From: Abelmoschus esculentus
Taxonomy: Eukaryota > Streptophyta > Magnoliopsida > Malvales > Malvaceae
Length of the DNA stretch: 64,000 nucleotides
Assembly: GCA_035048815.1 (NCBI GenBank)
Contig: JAUCBN010000042.1
Location: 14,174,501-14,238,500 of the forward strand
Direction of reading: 5' to 3'
The notes beneath the pieces were generated by a model. It saw nothing but the letters and a program-made list of their open reading frames with translations, had not been told where the DNA came from and searched no databases. Below, piece by piece: positions 24,378 to 36,693 of this stretch (its first letter is position 1; the number at the start of each line of letters is the position of its first letter). The position numbers were made by a program, and so were the translations under genes.

Positions 24378-24921
24378 CTAATAATATGGATGTTCATTGT
24401 CGGATATCGAATCTGATCGGATCGGATCCGAATTTTTTGATATCCAGATTTTTGATCGATGATATAGTGATCTGTATCCGATTTAGAAAAAACGGATATC
24501 CGCATATTCGAATATCCAATTATCCAAAAACATAATTTGATTAAACTAACTTTTCGAATTTGAAGGTTGTATTTACGAAAGTTTTAAAATTTTGAATATA
24601 ATAAATAACAAATTACTAAATACAACGAGAATCACGTTTAAAAAAGTTTTAATTTCTTTTTTTTTTTTTTGAAAATAGCAAGCACTAAATTATTAAATAT
24701 AACAAAAATTAATATTATTAAAAATTTAAATTTTCGGATTTCGGATAATCCGAAACTTAAAATATTTTGATCAATATCTGATCTAAAAAATTTAAAATCA
24801 GATCAGATATTTAATTTAAAAATAAAATTCAGATCGTTTATTCGTATTTTCAAATTAAATTTATAGATAATTGAATCAGATTGAATGGATCAAATATTTT
24901 CAAATATCCCTGCCTAATAAT
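24378..24921 (-). mobile_element. hAT-like MITE, family 3, copy 2, with 8-bp TSD
   Basis: The element 24386-24913 (528 bp) has ends ATGGATGTTCATTG and CAAATATCCCTGC, eroded versions of the AGGGGTGTTCA end seen at 11114. Perfect 8-bp repeats CTAATAAT flank it (24378-24385 and 24914-24921). The interior carries the family's GGATATCCGCATATTCGAAT words. It is in reverse orientation to the 11114 copy. Confidence 0.75.
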
Positions 24922-26236
24922 GTCTCCCCAAAACATACCTGGTAACTATTCTTAAGAATTAATTCCTCACTAAGCCTATGTGAAATAAATAAATCGATCC
25001 GTGAAGGTTACGGTTTGTAACATTCTTCGCTAAAATGGGGACCAGCATATGGTTTTGGATAGGGATGAAATGGGGTCCACAACTTCCATATTTCCGCCAA
25101 TCACTGGAATGCGGCGACCAGATAACCATGGGCCCACACATGTTAGAATTTTTTAGGATTAGGCAATCCCCGACACACCACAAACCAAGCAGACGGACCT
25201 GAGAGTTTATCGTAAGACTCAGACATAACGGGAGTGCGGTATTAATAAAAATATTATATTTTAATAATATTTTAAATTAATAATTTAATTTTAATTTTTA
25301 ATTTTAAATATCGATATTTATTATTTCTAATTTGTGTCATATCGTATACCTACCACTCCTCTCCTCTTTCTCTTTTACATGCTAACCACATACAGGGATA
25401 AAACTAAAACTTAAGGTTGAAGGACAAAATATAAATATTTAAAAGTAAAAGATTAAATTTATAAAAAATAATTTTTAAAAAATTTAAATAAAAAAAAAAT
25501 TGGGGTGCGAACGATTGTCTTGCCCCGTCCAATTTTTTAACTCGTCCCTGACCAGGTGTCACCCATCATCTCCCAATCTTTGAAACGACGTGGACAGATG
25601 GCAAGGGTCCGCCCTGTGATGTTTCGGTCGTTGCGGTGAAACGTGACGGGAGTGTTACACGTGTTCCCATGCCCGTACGGGTGGGGGATGGGACGTAAAC
25701 AAATCGGTTAGATGATTAAAAGTTCAATGTATAGAAATTCAGGGACTAAAATAATCATAATTTGTATGGATAAATTATATCTGAATTTGATTTGTATATA
25801 ATTATTTTATTTTATTTGATCCATTATTTCTATCACGAATATTATTAATTAATACTTTTATCAAAGATACTTTTATTAAAATATTTTTAAAAATATTCAA
25901 AAAATACACGATTCAGATAAAAAAGGTAATACATACGCATTTTTTTCCCTCCAATTTTTCTGTTCTAAAATCAGATGTTCATCAATAAATTGTACCAACT
26001 TATGTGTAACCTAACTTGCAGTTGTGTACGTACCACTTTTTATAATTAGGAAGATCGGTTGGTGTACCCAACAATAAACTTCAGTATATAAAATATTAAA
26101 TATTCTTTTTATTCCTTTTAATGGTATAATTAAACGTATATTTTTATAAATTATACATACAGGCAATGTGATCATAAAAAAGAGTAAATTTACGGTTATA
26201 CGAATCATAGAAACTAGAATCCGCTTAGAATCGTGA

Positions 26237-26790
26237 GTTGGCAAACGGATTATTCGGTTTAGATTTGATTCGGATTATTTTAGTTTTAATTATAATTATT
26301 TTAAATTTGGTTTGGATCGATTCAGATATGATTTAAATTTTTATTTTTTTTATTTGAGTTAGGGTTTATAGTAATTTTGAATCAAATATCGATCAAATCA
26401 GTTGACTCTCAGTTAAACTATTTTAAGTTGATTGATTTTGAATTAGATTAATATCCGTTTAGCAAAAGATAGATCGGATCGGGACTAGTTTTTAAACCGA
26501 ATTAAGTTTTTACGTTCTATATTATATAGTATATATATTTAATTTTTGGTGAATTGTGCGTCAATTTATATTTTTTATTTATTTTAATATCTTTTCTTTA
26601 TTTTAGGTCGTTTTCGGTTTAAATAAAATCGATTCAGTTAAAAATCAGTTCAAACCTACTTTTAATTCAACTATAATTCAGTTTATCTCGAGTATAGGGT
26701 CATCACGATCAGAATAATTTTAAATCTTAATTCAAATAAATCGATTTGATTCGATTCTGAATTTCAGATAAATTATCAAATCCTCTTAAA
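26237..26790. repeat. Diffuse degenerate repeat (GATTCGGATT-type)
   Basis: Simple CGGTTTAGATTTGATTCGG and CGATTTGATTCGATTCTGA words recur across about 550 bp. The style matches the other TCGA-rich MITEs here, but I find no terminal inverted repeat or TSD. It is probably an old MITE. Confidence 0.3.
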
Positions 26791-27354
26791 AGCAAAATCC
26801 CTCTCCTAATTTATTGGGGCCCATCTGATAATACACCTAAACTTAACCTGTAAGAAAAAGATTTCAAAACTATAAATCCACGTGTGTATCATATATTGGA
26901 TTTGATTAATTAATTTAGATCTAAATCAATAAAGACACTGATTGTGCCAGATTTGAAACATCTTCTCTACCAATAAAATCATTTAAACATGTGATTTTTT
27001 TATAATTAATTAATATTTAAATGTAACTAGAAGGGCAGGAAGATGGGGTAGGGGACAAGGATTAATTGGGTAAATAAGCGAACGCAAGAAACACGAGAGG
27101 AGAGCCAAGACGGGGACAGAGGGACAGTGTTTTTTTAATTGTAATAAAGTGGATAAGGTTAAGGTACTATTAAATGCTGTACCTTAGCCAGAATTGCCAG
27201 CTCAACAATAACTCTATCGGCGTGCTGTCTTGGGTCATTTTTGCCACACTACAAGTCAAAATAGACATCCTTTGGCTCAATTTTTTTTTAGTTTTGTAAG
27301 GTTTTCAAAAAAAAGAAAATTAAAAACTAAAAACCTTATTATCATAAATAAATA

Positions 27355-27951
27355 CTTAAAATTAGGTGGATAAAATCAAGTATTCGGTCAGTTTGAATAG
27401 AATTGATTTCGATTTCGGTAATTATTGATTTTTAAAATTGGAATTGGTCTCGTTCCTGATCACACTGAATCCTAAATTTTAAGAACTGATCTCGTTACTA
27501 GTGGAAATCGGTATCAATATCGGGTATTCGTTCAATTAGTTTATTCTTAAGAAAATTTGAGTAATTGGAGAAAAAAATCCAATCACTAATAATAACATTA
27601 AATAATAAAATTAAAATATTGTAGGCTTGAAAATTAAAGTTTTAAAACTAGTCGTACTCATAATATTCATACATAAAGAGAAAGTTTGATAAGAAAAAAA
27701 AAACATTATCTATTAAAAGCAAGAAAATCAATACCGAATATTTTGTATTGGTCTCAGTTCTATTGGGTACCCACCGAGTACCAAGTCTAAAAAATCAAGA
27801 TCCAGTCTTGATTCCGGTTACGACCGGGACCTAAATTTTAGATCCAGTTTCGGTTCTAACAGAACTAATATCAAATAAAAATCTAACGAGTTTTATCGGG
27901 TCCGGGACCGAAACCAGATAATCGAATTTTTTACCCATCCTTACTTAAAAT
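27355..27951 (+). mobile_element. hAT-like MITE, family 4, copy 2, with 8-bp TSD
   Basis: The element 27363-27943 (581 bp) runs from TAGGTGGATAAAAT to TTTTTTACCCATCCTTA. Perfect 8-bp repeats CTTAAAAT flank it (27355-27362 and 27944-27951). The interior aligns in order with the copy at 15268-15790, including the ATACATAAAGAGAAAGTTTG block. Non-coding. Confidence 0.8.
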
Positions 27952-29589
27952 CTACTAATTTTAAATAAAATAATATTTAAAAAAATTATAATTAAATTTT
28001 TAAAAAATAATACGGAACATATTAATTGAGAAAAAATAATAAATTAATATATTTTAAATCTTTATTTATAATATAAGCCAATAAAAACAGTACTAAGTTT
28101 TAAGCCAACCAAATTCGAACCGAAGACAGGAGTTAGCTGGCCGGCTGGCTGTCATTATTAGGTCACAGCTCATCTCATCCGCTTCGAAATTCCAATTTCC
28201 ATAACTATTTAATTAACTTAACCCATTGCCGCCATTAGATGTATTTACGATAATACCCTCTACTGTTTCTTTGAACTGTCTCTGGAATATTCCCTTCTTC
28301 CAAAGTCAAATTCCTACTGTAGTTTTCCTTTCGTTAAGCTTAATAGTCAAAAAAATAAATCTTAATTTATATTTTTTAGTTTAATGTCTAATATTTTTAG
28401 ATTATTATAATGTTTTAATACTTTATTTTATAATTTAATAACGTTTTTCTGTAATAAATATGAATTTTTGTTATCTAAAATATGATATATAATATATTTT
28501 TGATATTTTCTTTTATTTTTAAATAGAGAATTTTGAATTTTATAAATCAAAATCATTAATTTTTTTAAACCCTAAATCAAAATCTTAAATCTATATTTTT
28601 TTCTTTTTTCACTACCAATTTAATTATTAGTAGCCATCGTTATCTTCGTCAACTCTTATTATTAAAAATCTCATCATTTTGATATAAAAAATCAACAAAT
28701 AAATCGGCGATTATTTTATCGAAGAACATTCAATAATAAAAAATAGATCGATTGAGCTTTTAATTGGCATATATAAAATAAGGAATGTTGAAAATGATGT
28801 ACACGAAGTTTTGGTGATGAATGATGAATCGTGGATGTGTGATAATATCAAATGATGAAAAATATGTTATTTAAAAATTTATTTAAAAAATTTATTTTTT
28901 TTATTCAAAAATAATTTTAAAGAAGTTCAAAAATTAAATAAATAAAAACTAAGCAACGTAATATTTTAAAGACGATTGATAGAAAATTTTGATTTAAATT
29001 ATACAATAAAATATTAAATATTGAAATATATTAGATAAAACATTATGCATTAAATTAAAATATAATAAATTGAGATCTTTACTATTAAATTTTTTAAATT
29101 AAATATGAAATAAAGAAATGCAACGACCGGATACAATTTATTTAAAACTTGAATTAAATAATAGACATAAAAAACTGAATGGAAGACAAAAATGTGACAT
29201 TCTGTAAGGATTAGAATATATCTAGAATTTTATTTAATTAAATTAAAAGTAAATAAGAATATGTTTATTTAGTTCGGTCAATTTTTTTATCAATATAATA
29301 TAATAAAAAGATGTGAAATCAAAATATATTTAATACTTTTTATTTATAAAATTTTAAAAATATTAATAGATGATATCAAATTATATATTTAAAAATATAA
29401 GATCATAAATGTATGTTCAGGAAATTGCATATAAAAATTTATGTGATGTTTATATTATTATTTTCTTCGAATAATGTTTATATTATTACTTTTTTGTTTG
29501 TAATCACACTAATATAATGTTTATATTATTAAATAGATAAAATTATGTTTGTATTATTAAATTGAAAGTATATTATAGAATAAATATTA

Positions 29590-29986
29590 TTATAAATAGG
29601 GTGAGTAAAACACGATTTATAAAATAAAAATTTGAATAATTCAAAATTTTTAGTAATTAAAGGATTATTTTTTAAGTTTGAAACAAGTCTATCAATTTTT
29701 TATGATATATATATTGATATATAAAAATATAAAAATATTACTATATATGAAAAAAATATATGTATATACATATCTTATATGATTAGAGAAAATCGTTTAA
29801 ATTGAATTCAAATTATACTATAACATGATAAATAATTACAATTAAATATTTATAAAAACTCGAAACGTGACTCGATCGGAAAATTTCAAATAAAGTTTAA
29901 GCTATAAAATATGATCCATCAACTCGAATAACTAAAAAATTTTAAACTCGACTCGATTAGATCAAATACTCACTCTTAAATTATAA
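29590..29986 (+). mobile_element. hAT-like MITE, family 1, copy 2
   Basis: The element 29597-29978 matches the 7312-7796 copy through ATATCTTATATGATTAGAGA, AATAATTACAATTAAATATT and the closing ACTCGACTCGAT block. Its ends are TAGGGTGAGTAA and ATACTCACTCTTA. ATTATAA occurs on both sides, with a one-base offset. It is shorter by about 100 bp. Confidence 0.65.
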
Positions 29987-31089
29987 TCATCGTAACTGAT
30001 TTAAAAAATAACAAAAAACCACACGTAGTGTGAGTGGGGCCGTTACAGGGATACCTTCCAAAAATTTTAAGATAATGTCATTTTAAGTTTATTGTAATTT
30101 TAATATTGTTTAAAAATTTATTTGTCCTTTTTAATTTTTTAATTTAAAAAATTTATTTTTTAAATATTTTATCTTAATTTCGTCGCTGATTACGTAATAT
30201 ATATACCCATTATCATTTGTACATGCACCATTGTCATGGTATATTTGTCTTATACCTTATACAATAAATTAAATTAATAATTCCCAATATATGGTATGAC
30301 TTTTCTTATGGTAAATACCAAAAACATTCAAATTTCCAATGATTGTAAAGATTATATAATTATATTTAACTAAGATATTGGACACATCCTAATTAGCCAA
30401 TGCTGATGTAAGATAATGTTATTTTACCTAACCACTAAGACAAGTAGGTCTTTGTTGGACAATCTGGACTTAGAGTTTATGACAAAAAGGTTGTAATAAA
30501 ATCTGAGATGATTAGCCTTAATCACAATCTTTGATTTGTCGATTAATTTAATTAAGGATGAAAAAACAAGACAAGAAATGTGCGTTGGAGGATAACTTTG
30601 GGAGCTTTTCCCCTATAATTAAAGTTTTTTTTTAATGAGGTGTATTATATTTTAAAAAATAATTAAGTTTATTTTTCTTGTAATTTAAGCTTGTTAATGA
30701 TCTTGTTGTGCCAAACCACTTGTATGATAGAAATATATATTTTTTTTTATTTTCTGAAATGTTTTTATATATGAAAATTTACTTGAGTTTAGGATATAGT
30801 ATTTATTATTATGTTTATTTCAAATTATATGATTTTATTTAATTACACATATATAATTATATATTTGCAAATAAACAATCATAATATATCCTCACATAAT
30901 TTTGTGATTATATGTCCTAATAATATTGTTTTAGTTTTTAAACTAATAATAATTACTATTTGTTTTTGATAAGGAGAAAATACATTAAAATTAAAAGAGG
31001 ATCATAAAAAATAATTAAAAATTTAATTAAAACACAAAAAATGTATAGATACAAATAAATATTATTTTTTGATTAAGTGGAGAAATTAT

Positions 31090-31180
31090 ATTATTTTCCT
31101 ATACTGAGATTAAACCCATACAAAATGAGATAATATGAGCATCCTTAATCACTAGACCAATCAATGGATCTCACAGATAT
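31090..31180 (-). repeat. SINE-like repeat, family B, copy 2
   Basis: On the minus strand: ATTGGTCTAGTGATTAAGG (A-box-like) and GTATGGGTTTAATCTCAG (B-box-like). It is related to 430-520. A tRNA-derived Pol III element is likely. Confidence 0.45.
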
Positions 31181-31659
31181 TATTTTTTAATAATAAACGA
31201 TAAACACTAACAATACCGATAATATTAAATTTATATAATAATAACGATACATTGATAAACTAACTTTGATAAACTGATTTTTTAATATCTCAACTGCTAT
31301 TTATCTTTGATGATTATAAATATCTATCGATATAAAGAAAAACTAACATCATAAAAATTTAAAATAAAAAATAAATTAATAAAATAACCAAATAAACATT
31401 AATTAAAAAAATAATATCAAATCCAACACTTATTAATTTATATTATCCTATATAATTGATAAAAAATAAGTTATGTCCACTTGAATAATTTCATAAATCA
31501 ATTTTAAATTAAATCTCCCACTATTATTGGTAACGTCAAAAGATAAGGATAAAAAAACATAATCAAATGCTCCACTACTACTAGTGTATGATATCAACCA
31601 ATCTTTGCTTTAGTATCTTTTCAACTATCTATAATTTGTACATATATCGTATATGTATA

Positions 31660-32170
31660 TAAAGTAATAAAATTTAATTCGATTCAAAAATAAAAATTAG
31701 TATATTTTAATCTGATTAAAAAATTAAATAAAATTTAAATTATAAAATAAAATTTTAAATAATTTGGAAATTTTAATGATTAATTGATTATTTTTATATT
31801 AAATTAACCTTTTGAATTTTGCATGATATATTATGTATATCACGTGTGAGAATATAAAAAAAATACTCTATCTATCCCATAAATATTGTGTTTTATTGAT
31901 TTTTTAGGTCAACTTTTTTAACTTTGACTCTTGATTATTTAAAATTTATTATTGTTAAAAATATAAAAAAATATTTTAAAAACTTTTAATCAAGTAAATT
32001 TTAGATATATAATTTATAAAATTTAATTATTTAAAATATTTAATATAATTATAGTCAAAATTTAAAAAATTTAACTTTTAAAAAGTCAATAAAAGACATT
32101 ATTTTTGGGACGGAGGAGTATGAATTAGTATATTTTTTATATTGACTCAACTCGATCAAGCACTTAAACC
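31660..32170 (+). mobile_element. hAT-like MITE, family 1, split by a Stowaway insertion
   Basis: The left part (about 31660-31863) and right part (about 32121-32170, ending TTGACTCAACTCGATCAAG) carry family 1 words such as TGATTAATTGATTATTTTTA and TGCATGATATATTATG. The Stowaway element at 31866-32118 lies between them. Ends and TSD of the outer element are eroded. Confidence 0.45.
31864..32120 (+). mobile_element. Stowaway-like (Tc1/mariner) MITE
   Basis: The element 31866-32118 (253 bp) ends in TTTTTGGGACGGAGGAG, the complement of the classic Stowaway end CTCCTCCGTCCCAAA. The left end is a mutated version (CTCTATCTATCCCATAAA). TA dinucleotides flank both sides (31864-31865 and 32119-32120). 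Subterminal parts are also inverted: TGTTTTATTGATTTTTTAGG against TAAAAAGTCAATAAAAGACA. Confidence 0.85.
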
Positions 32171-32305
32171 AGAATCTGTTCTAGTGAATACTCTCAACCA
32201 TTGAATATTGATTGAATATACTAATATTACTGGTGCTCAAACCCGTAACCTTTTAAGAATAACAATCGTTCCTTTAACCACTAAGAATTAGATGTCTCGT
32301 ACTAC
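32163..32305 (-). repeat. SINE-like repeat, family A, copy 4
   Basis: On the minus strand: TAGTGGTTAAAGGAACGATT, then AAGGTTACGGGTTTGAGCAC (B-box-like), then TATTCAATGGTTGAGAGTAT and TAGAACAGATTCTGG. It follows the order of the 61443 copy. Confidence 0.55.
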
Positions 32306-32800
32306 CTATACAATCATTTAATACTTATATATAAGTATATACAAAAATGAAGATATATATAAAAATGAATAATTTTATTTAAAAATTAAAATTTATATAA
32401 TTTTAAAAATACCTTTTAATTTAAGTTCAAAAACACTTTCTATAGGAAACTCACATATTCTACATTACTCTTAGTTACAAAAATAATTCTAAAATTTAAA
32501 TTAATAACATAATATATGTCACAAATTAATAATTAAAAATTCTAAAAAAATAAAAATACATGTTGAAATTAGTAATTAAACCGGAAATTTAAATTTAGAA
32601 TAACAAAATTAATTTTAAAAGGAAAAGGAAAATAGATACTGAAATGAAAAAGGGTATTTACGTAAAAGCACTGTAGCTAAATTCGAAAAAGTAGAAACCA
32701 TGGTTAAAAAAGTAACCCAGGTAAAGACGGCAACTTTTGATATTATCCTATTCGCAATTTGGAATATAATAATTAATAATAAAAATAAAAATAAAAATAA

Positions 32801-33908
32801 ACCGTATATATTTTTCTCCGATTTTATTTTTTCACACTTTGAATTCATTCATTCATTTCCAACACATCTTCCATTTTCTTCTTTGCTCACACGTTCCTTC
32901 TCTCTTTCTACTTTATCTCTTCTTTCAACTTTAACGAACTTCTCCTCCGTTTCCTTTCATACAGGAATACAGCCTCTCGTCGGCCGTCGGGTTTCTTTTA
33001 TCAAACCGCCGTGACGTACAAGTAAGTAATTTTCCTTCTGGAATTCTGATCGGTTGCGCCGTCGTTTTGTTTGCGTCTTCTTTTTGTTGTTTGATCTACT
33101 GTTAAGTTGACTCACGGTTAGTTTCTTCGGCTTTTGTTTATATCTTGTTTGGTTGCTTAGAAAATGCGGGAAAATAAGCTAAATCGACGTTTTTCTTAAA
33201 AAAAAACGTTCTCTCTCTTTCTCTCTCTCTCTCAAACAATAGTTTATTTTGGTTATGTTGAACGGAGGAATCGGATGCCGTTGATTAGTTTAATATTTAT
33301 ATTTTGAATTATTGATAAGATAAAATGAAAATCAATCAGTTATTATAACATTTTTTTTTCATGCTGAAATTCTTGCGTGATTTTCCCTCATGAATTTCTT
33401 TTTTGGATTTATATATTTCTACTGTATTATTAGCAAACTTTCTTTCTTTTTTAATGTATATTTGCTGCAAATTACCTGTGATCAAAATAAGGTTGCGGAT
33501 CTAGTTTTGCTAAGAATAGGGAACACTACCAATTAAGTCCTCTCAAGGCTTCTTCTGTACTTATTGCAACATTATTTTATTATTATTCTGCTTTGGTCAT
33601 CAGATTAGCTGATTATTTTTGGATGAAAATGCTAAAGATGTCCGGTTAGAGAATGTTTTGGAATATTATGAAAAGTCAAAACTACAGGAAAAAATGGAAA
33701 AAAATAATTACTCTTATTTAAGGACCACAGTCTCCACACGGTTAGAAATCATGGTGTTTAATACTCTGTATTGCTTCTTCGATTTGTTTCGGTGATTAAT
33801 GTGAATGGGCTCCACTAATTAATATCTGCAGATCTTTGAGCATTTTAATCGAAGCAGTTTCTTCTAGTGTGGATTTTGTTTGTATGCTTTCTTCTTATAA
33901 AAGCTTCA
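32801..33908 (+). promoter_or_regulatory. Promoter and 5' UTR region of the TPS gene, with a likely UTR intron
   Basis: Upstream of the TPS start the sequence turns C/T-rich (about 32820-33010), typical of a plant leader. A strong donor (ACAA then GTAAGT at 33022) and an acceptor (ATCTGCAG ending at 33831) would define an 810-bp 5' UTR intron. That layout is common in class II TPS genes. The intron holds a CT-rich microsatellite near 33210-33235. Inferred, as no transcript is available. Confidence 0.5.
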
Positions 33909-33964
33909 ATGGCATCAAGATCGTGTGCAAATTTTTTACACTTGGTCTCTGGGGATCTACTTGA
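33884..33964 (+). promoter_or_regulatory. Out-of-frame upstream ORF overlapping the TPS start
   Basis: ATG at 33884 opens a 26-codon frame that ends at TGA 33962-33964 and overlaps the main ATG (33909) out of frame. If the leader includes it, as the inferred splicing predicts, scanning ribosomes would meet it first. Its context (TGTATGC) is weak next to the main start (TCAATGG). Confidence 0.3.
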
Positions 33965-36693
33965 TATTCCTCAAACTCCGAGAGCACTTCCGCGTGTAAT
34001 GACTGTTCCTGGGATCATCTCCGACATGGATTCCTGTAGCAGTAATGATGGGGATTCAGATGTAACTTCATCTGGTTGTAGAGAACGCAAAATTATAGTA
34101 GCAAACATGTTACCTTTGCATGCTAAAAAAGATGTGGAAACTTCTAAATGGCGCTTCAGCTGGGATGAGGATGCACTTTTACTACATCTAAAGGATGGAT
34201 TTTCTCCTGAAACAGAGGTTGTATACGTAGGATCTCTCAAGGTTGATATAGATGCGAATGAACAAGAAGAAGTTGCCCAAAAACTGTTAGAAGAATTTAA
34301 TTGCGTTCCTACATATCTTCCTAATGATTTGCAGAAGAAGTTCTATCTTGGGTTCTGTAAACAGCATTTGTGGCCTCTTTTCCACTACATGCTGCCCATG
34401 TGTCCCGACCATGGTGATAGATTTGACCGTGTGCTATGGCAGGCATATGTTTCTGCTAATAAAATATTTGCTGACAAGGTTATGGAAGTAATCAATCCAG
34501 ATGATGATTATGTTTGGATTCATGATTATCATCTGATGGTTCTTCCTACATTTTTGAGGAAACACTTCCATAGAATTAAGCTTGGATTTTTCCTCCACAG
34601 CCCTTTCCCTTCATCAGAAATATATAGAACTTTGCCTGTTCGGGATGAGATTTTGAGGGGACTGCTGAATTGTGATCTAATTGGTTTCCATACGTTTGAT
34701 TATGCACGACATTTCCTGTCTTGCTGCAGTAGAATGTTGGGCCTTGATTATGAATCTAAAAGAGGGCATATTGGTCTTGATTACTTTGGTCGCACAGTTT
34801 TTATTAAAATTCTTCCAATAGGAGTCCATATGGGTAGACTTGAATCAGTGTTGAAGCTTGCCTCCACTGCTGCCAAGGTCAAAGAGATTCAGAAGCAGTT
34901 CGAAGGGAAAAAATTGATTCTTGGCATAGATGACATGGATATTTTCAAAGGCATCAGTCTGAAATTACTGGCTATGGAACAGCTGTTACAGCAGCATCCA
35001 GACTTGCAGGGTAAAATAGTCCTGGTTCAGATTGTGAATCCCGCAAGGGGCTTTGGAAAGGATGTCCAGGAAGCTAAGAACGAGACTTATATGACTGTTA
35101 AAAAGATCAATGATGTCTACGGTTCCCCCAAATATCAGCCAGTGGTTTTGATTGATCGTCCTGTTCCTCGTTATGAGAAATCTGCGTATTATGCTCTGGC
35201 AGAATGTTGCATAGTAAATGCTGTGAGGGATGGAATGAATCTGGTTCCTTACAAGTATATTGTTTGTCGGCAGGGAGCTCCTAGCTTGGATGAGGCACTT
35301 GGTGTAAAGCCAGAATCTCCTTGAACAAGCATGCTTGTTGTTTCTGAATTCATTGGTTGCTCACCATCTTTAAGTGGAGCAATAAGGGTAAATCCTTGGG
35401 ATATTGATGCTGTGGCCGAGGCTTTAAATACAGCTATTACCATGCCTGAGTCAGAGAAGCAATTGCGACATGAGAAACACTACCGTTATGTCAGTACTCA
35501 TGATGTAGCATATTGGGCTCGCAGCTTTGCATTGGACTTGGATAGAGCATGCCAAGATCATTTTAGTAAGCGCTGCTGGGGCATTGGATTTGGCCTTGGT
35601 TTTAGGGTTGTGTCTCTTTCTCCTAGTTTTAGGAGGCTTTCTACTGATCATATTGTTTCGGCATATAAACAAACAAATAGAAGAGCAATATTTCTGGACT
35701 ATGATGGCACTGTTGTTCCGGAGACTTCCATTGTTAAATCTCCTACCCCTGAAGTTATCTCTGTCATTAAGACTCTTTGTAATGATCCTAAGAACACTGT
35801 GTTTATTGTTAGTGGGAGAGGGAGAACCTCACTTAGTGAGTGGCTTGCTCCGTGCGAGAAGCTGGGAATAGCTGCTGAACACGGATACTTCATAAGGTAC
35901 ACTTTTAAGCTTTTTAATATATGTCCGGTAACGATTCTAAATGCCTATAATAAACTTAAGTCATTTTCTATTCTCCTGCAGATTGAGTAAGGATTCTGAA
36001 TGGGAAACTAGCCCTATTGGTGTTGACCTTGAATGGAAAAATATTGTGGAACCTATTATGAGGTTGTATACAGAGGCAACAGATGGCTCCAGCATCGAGC
36101 CGAAGGAGAGTGCTTTGGTATGGCACCATCAAGATGCGGACCCTGATTTTGGATCATGCCAAGCTAAGGAATTGCTGGACCATCTGGAAAGTGTTCTTGC
36201 AAATGAACCCGCAGTTGTTAATAGAGGCCAGCATATTGTTGAAGTTAAGCCACAGGTATTAAAAAAACTGATTCTCCCCTAGATCCTGCTTCCTCCCACT
36301 GCTTTCATATTTACGTGTAATATATAGTGAATTCAAGCTTCTTCCTGATCAATATTCTTTTCCATTCAGGGAGTAAGCAAAGGGATTGTTGCAGAAAAGG
36401 TTCTGTCAAGAATGGTCAGTGTTGGGGAGCCACCTGATTTTGTGATGTGTGTTGGTGATGATAAATCCGACGAAGATATGTTCCAGAGCATATTAACATC
36501 AGTTTCTAATCCATCCTTGCCCGTGGCACCGGAAATCTTTGCATGCACCGTTGGGCGAAAGCCTAGCAAAGCTAAGTATTACCTCGACGACACTGCTGAC
36601 GTTTTGAAGTTACTTAAAGGCCTTGCAAATGCTACCATTGCAAAGCCTAGGGGCCTGCCTCATATTCAGGTTTCGTTTGAGAGTAATGCGTGA
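33909..36693 (+). pseudogene. Class II trehalose-phosphate synthase (TPS8/9/10 type) with an in-frame stop
   Basis: The family joins a GT20 trehalose-6-phosphate synthase-like domain to a HAD-type phosphatase-like domain; class II members are mainly regulatory and act with SnRK1/T6P sugar signalling. Exons 33909-35896, 35982-36255 and 36370-36693 join in frame to 861 codons, full length. Start MASRSCANFLHLVSGDL matches the class. The GT20 part has NEQEEVAQKLL, VWIHDYHLMVLP and FFLHSPFPSSEIYRTLP. The phosphatase part has LDYDGTVVP (596-601 core), VSGRGRTSLSEWL and GDDKSDEDMF (about 783-792). Codon 472 is TGA (35322-35324) between KPESP and TSMLVVSEF, where relatives have Arg. Everything after it is conserved and open, so it is a recent nonsense change, a truncated 471-aa product, or a sequence error. 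No intron signal could remove it. Confidence 0.85.

Larger units (their letters stand above)
22151..32800. other. Large AT-rich intergenic region with MITEs
   Basis: I see no gene here. Recognisable content: PIF/Harbinger-like MITE 23429-24019, hAT-like MITEs 24386-24913, 27363-27943, 29597-29978 and about 31660-32170 (interrupted by a Stowaway element), a diffuse GATTCGGATT-type repeat near 26237-26790, and SINE-like copies near 31090 and 32163. Segment 25500-25700 is a locally GC-richer island (CGTGTTCCCATGCCCGTACG) without a coding frame. The remainder is simple AT-rich sequence. Confidence 0.6.

Noticed and set aside
24959..25183. 74-codon minus frame near 25 kb
   Set aside because: No family match, no splice context and no conserved motif. 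The length is expected by chance.
33867..33908. Upstream in-frame extension of TPS
   Set aside because: It would start at GTG, and the extension has no family match. The ATG at 33909 gives the conserved MASRSCANF start.
35300..35345. A short intron that would remove the TPS stop codon
   Set aside because: No GT/AG pair here removes the TGA while keeping the conserved flanking residues and frame. Family introns lie elsewhere, downstream.
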